The position numbers and the translations under genes are program-made. The notes below the pieces were generated by a model that was given only the letters and a program-made list of their open reading frames with translations, made no database searches and had not been told where the DNA came from. Source: Bacteroidales bacterium (GTDB lineage Bacteria; Bacteroidota; Bacteroidia; Bacteroidales; UBA932). Taken from it: DNA of 64,000 bases. The first letter of the stretch is position 1, and every line of letters starts with the position of its first letter. The DNA is taken from contig JAFRRR010000061.1 in the NCBI GenBank assembly GCA_017428035.1, positions 41,282-105,281 on the forward strand. Reading direction: 5' to 3'. Shown piece after piece: positions 61,796-64,000 of this stretch.

Positions 61796-62422
61796 GTGAT
61801 AGATATTTTAGATATACTGGGTAATGTGCCTGTGACCAAAGCGGCTATAGCATCGTTGTACACTGGCGTGACCGGTGTCAACCAAAAAGTAGCGGCATTG
61901 GAGAATAGCGGCAAACTATTGCGGCTCAAACGTGGCCTGTATGTAGTCAACCCCGCAGCAAGCGGCAAGCCGGTCAGCACCTATCTTGTAGCAAACCACC
62001 TTTATTCCCCATCGTATATTTCTATGCACACTGCGCTAAGATGGTACGGATTGATCCCAGAGCACGTCCATCTGATGCAAAGTATGACCATCAAGCCCTC
62101 GCGCCAATTCAAAAACGCGCTTGGTTCTTTTGACTACATAAAGGTAAGCAGGGACTATTTTTCCATAGGGCTGAGACAAGAGGTGTCAGAAGATTCCGCT
62201 TTTATCATCGCCAGCCCGGAGAAAGCTCTTTGTGACTTGATATATGCCACACACGGCATCAATCTCCGCTATCTCAAAGAAGCAGAGGCATTCCTTGAGG
62301 AGGATATGAGACTCGATATGGACAATATGAAAGACTTTGACCCGAACATTCTAAGGCAATGCGCCCAGAAGGGGAAAAAGTCAAGATCTATAGAAACAAT
62401 TATAAAACTGCTTGAACGATGA
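61796..62422 (+). CDS. abiEi: AbiEi-family type IV antitoxin / transcription regulator
   Basis: A 208-residue protein of the AbiEi family, the antitoxin and autorepressor of the AbiE abortive-infection system. The GTG at 61796 (MIDILDILGN) is chosen because a strong promoter ends just upstream; a longer frame would begin at GTG 61748 inside the promoter. The N-terminal winged helix (PVTKAAIASLYTG, LLRLKRGLYVV) and C-terminal domain (YISMHTALRWYGLIPE, ASPEKALCDLIYATHG) are typical. It overlaps the toxin gene by four bases. It lies between tmk and folP and is probably an insertion. Confidence 0.85.
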   Translation: MIDILDILGNVPVTKAAIASLYTGVTGVNQKVAALENSGKLLRLKRGLYVVNPAASGKPVSTYLVANHLYSPSYISMHTALRWYGLIPEHVHLMQSMTIKPSRQFKNALGSFDYIKVSRDYFSIGLRQEVSEDSAFIIASPEKALCDLIYATHGINLRYLKEAEAFLEEDMRLDMDNMKDFDPNILRQCAQKGKKSRSIETIIKLLER

Positions 62423-63246
62423 ATGATTTATACCAAAAGATGCTCTCGGTTTATGACCAGAGCACTGACCGTGCCCGCAGAAATGCAGTTTACCAAGTAA
62501 GTCAGCAGATTATCCTTGCCGGACTTGCAGACGGAGGTTTCTTTGACAAGGCCGCATTTTATGGCGGCACTTGCCTGCGTATCTTTCACGGGTTGAACCG
62601 CTTCAGTGAAGATATGGACTTCACTTTGCTTAAAGAAGACGACCAGTTCGAATTCGAAAACTATTTTCAGCCTATAATAGATCAATTTGCATTGGTAGGG
62701 CGACAAGTCGAAATAAAGAAAAAGGATAAAAAGAGCTTCGGCAAGGTAGAATCGGCGTTTCTGAAAGACAATACCGATGTATACGACCTGTCATTCCAGA
62801 CAGAGAAGTCCATCAAGGTCAAGATAGAGGTTGATACAGTACCTCCGTTAAAGTTTGCCACAGAACAGAAAATCAGTAATTTACCAAAGTCCTTTATGAC
62901 CCGGTGCGTCACTCTGCCGGATCTTTTCGCGGGCAAGATGCACGCCCTTGTATATCGTGCCTGGAAAAGCCGCGTCAAAGGTCGCGACTGGTACGATTTC
63001 GCCTGGTACGTGCGTTGGAATGTACCTCTCGACTGGAATCATCTTCAGGAACGCATCTTACAGTTCAATGGCGAAAATGTTTCCCTGGAACAGTTCCTGC
63101 ATACCTTACGCGAACGCCTTGCAAATACCGATATCGAAAAAGTAAAAGAGGACGTGATCCCCTTCCTGAACGACGAGCAAGAGCTGGATATCTGGTCGAA
63201 CGACTACTTTCTGCAATTGGTGGACTTAATGAAAATCCAGCAGTAA
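62419..63246 (+). CDS. abiEii: AbiEii-family nucleotidyltransferase toxin
   Basis: A 275-residue nucleotidyltransferase-like toxin. The family motif GGTCLRIFHGLNRFSEDMDF (49-68) supplies the Gly-Gly, Arg/Ser and the Asp65-Asp67 metal pair; KIEVDTVPP (about 134-142) and VTLPDLFAGKMHAL (KxxA-type motif) follow, with KGRDWYDFAWY later. It is the toxin that inhibits growth, held in check by AbiEi without direct binding in studied cases. It ends one base before folP. Confidence 0.88.
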   Translation: MNDLYQKMLSVYDQSTDRARRNAVYQVSQQIILAGLADGGFFDKAAFYGGTCLRIFHGLNRFSEDMDFTLLKEDDQFEFENYFQPIIDQFALVGRQVEIKKKDKKSFGKVESAFLKDNTDVYDLSFQTEKSIKVKIEVDTVPPLKFATEQKISNLPKSFMTRCVTLPDLFAGKMHALVYRAWKSRVKGRDWYDFAWYVRWNVPLDWNHLQERILQFNGENVSLEQFLHTLRERLANTDIEKVKEDVIPFLNDEQELDIWSNDYFLQLVDLMKIQQ

Positions 63247-63247
63247 G

Positions 63248-64000
63248 ATGGCGGCAGCGGTCAAGATAATGGGAATCGTGAATGTCAATTCCGATTCTTT
63301 TTTCAGCGGGAGCAGGGTCGCTTCCGGGCAGGAATTCTGTGCACGGGTAGAGCGCCTGTTTGCCGGCGGCGCCGACGTGGTTGACATCGGGGCGTGCTCT
63401 TCGCGGCCGGGCAGCACATATCCAGGCGTAGAAGAGGAGTGGCGGCGGCTGGAGCCCGTGCTGCACCTGGTGCGCGGGCATTTGGCCGGAAAGCAGTTCT
63501 CAATCGACACTTTCTCTTCCGAGATCGTGCAGCGCGCCTACGGCATTATCGGGTCGTTCATCGTAAATGACATCACCGCCGGGCAGAGCGACAGCCGGAT
63601 GCTGCCGCTGGTGGCAGAGCTGAGTCTGCCTTACATCGCCATGCACAACCTGCAGCCGCCGCATCTGGTCGGCTGTCGCATCAGCAAGATAATCCGCACA
63701 AAACCGGGCGAAAACGTGGTGGACAATGTGCTGCGCTACTTCCACGGCTTTGAGAAGCGGGCCGCGGCCGTCGGTCTTAAAGACTGGATTCTGGACCCCG
63801 GCTTCGGCTTTGGAAAGGACGTGGATGAGAACCTGGAGCTGCTGGAGCGTCTGGACGAACTGAAAATCTTTGGCCGAGAAATCCTGGCCGGCATCTCCCG
63901 CAAACGCATGGCCTACGAGCGGCAGGGCCGTAAACCAGAAGACGACGAGACTCTTGCCGAGACCCGTCGTCTTCAGATTATCGCCATTGATCGCGGAGCC
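63248..64000 (+). CDS. folP: Dihydropteroate synthase, C-terminus beyond right edge
   Basis: Joins p-aminobenzoate to the pterin pyrophosphate in folate synthesis. I translated the 251 codons visible from the ATG at 63248. Motifs: MGIVNVNSDSFF (8-19), DIGACSSRPGS (the pABA/pterin loop), NDITAG, MHNLQPP, LDPGFGFGK, and GISRKRM. These distinguish it from cobamide-linked pterin methyltransferases. It begins one base after the AbiEii stop and has no promoter of its own in sight, so it depends on the AbiE transcript unless a promoter lies inside abiEii. Confidence 0.93.
   Translation, partial: MAAAVKIMGIVNVNSDSFFSGSRVASGQEFCARVERLFAGGADVVDIGACSSRPGSTYPGVEEEWRRLEPVLHLVRGHLAGKQFSIDTFSSEIVQRAYGIIGSFIVNDITAGQSDSRMLPLVAELSLPYIAMHNLQPPHLVGCRISKIIRTKPGENVVDNVLRYFHGFEKRAAAVGLKDWILDPGFGFGKDVDENLELLERLDELKIFGREILAGISRKRMAYERQGRKPEDDETLAETRRLQIIAIDRGA

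Noticed and set aside
63248..64000. The pterin-fold gene at the right edge as methyltetrahydrofolate:corrinoid methyltransferase
   Set aside because: Motifs MGIVNVNSDSF, DIGACSSRPGS and GISRKRM are those of dihydropteroate synthase, and it is about 40 kb from the corrinoid genes.
1..64000. CRISPR arrays, tRNA/rRNA genes, insertion sequences, integrases
   Set aside because: No regularly spaced repeats, cloverleaf-like segments, transposase or integrase motifs were seen; all gaps are short and accounted for.

Overview
This 64 kb window is chromosomal DNA from a member of the Bacteroidales (Bacteroidota). The lineage call rests on three SusC/SusD-type gene sets and markers: two SusC/SusD pairs, lipoprotein signal peptides ending in Cys, many promoters of the Bacteroidota type (a TTG box, 18-21 bp, then TAnnTTTG), a Na+-translocating NADH:quinone reductase operon, and GxGYxYP and DUF3823 proteins. 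The genus cannot be fixed from sequence alone. Coding density is high, no gap exceeds 300 bp, and I see no rRNA, tRNA, CRISPR array or transposase.

Left end (1-9.5 kb): a partial M20 peptidase, then the housekeeping run tig-clpP-clpX with a coupled family 2 glycosyltransferase; facing it are rfbB-rfbA (dTDP-sugar synthesis), a von Willebrand A lipoprotein, and an SPFH protein. Two copies of one 39-bp bidirectional terminator, in inverted orientation, bracket rfbB-rfbA-vWA.

PUL 1 (9.5-34.8 kb, minus strand): a LacI regulator with three matching operator-like palindromes controls, by inference, a LamG lipoprotein, SusC, SusD and a GxGYxYP protein, followed by a tightly coupled gene run: GH38 mannosidase, MFS transporter, UroD-family methyltransferase, cupin, corrinoid protein, second UroD-family methyltransferase, MetH-type reactivation protein, GH92 mannosidase, GH38 mannosidase. 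An FAD oxidoreductase and a secreted endonuclease/phosphatase-family protein follow. The remarkable point is a complete corrinoid methyl-transfer module embedded, by overlapping genes, inside a mannosidase utilisation locus. My inference is that the locus handles O-methylated mannose-containing glycans, cutting them outside and demethylating the sugar inside the cell.

PUL 2 (35.9-50.8 kb): a HATPase/STAS-like (DUF4325) pair separates the loci. PUL 2 runs on the minus strand: GxGYxYP protein, carboxypeptidase-regulatory-repeat lipoprotein, SusC, SusD, DUF3823 lipoprotein, a strong terminator, then a putative glycoside hydrolase. A divergent one-piece membrane regulator (extracellular ConA/kelch-like sensor, one membrane helix, cytoplasmic winged helix plus BTAD-like domain) lies beside it, and the shared promoter region carries heptamers phased at 11 and 22 bp. 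The last 78 codons of the PUL 1 FAD oxidoreductase and of the PUL 2 hydrolase are a 236-bp direct repeat at about 93% identity.

Right end (50.8-64 kb): nqrABCDEF (minus), a PcrA/UvrD helicase, YraN, a BT_3928-type DoxX-like membrane protein, thymidylate kinase, an AbiE type IV toxin-antitoxin pair, and folP running off the right edge, one base behind the toxin gene.
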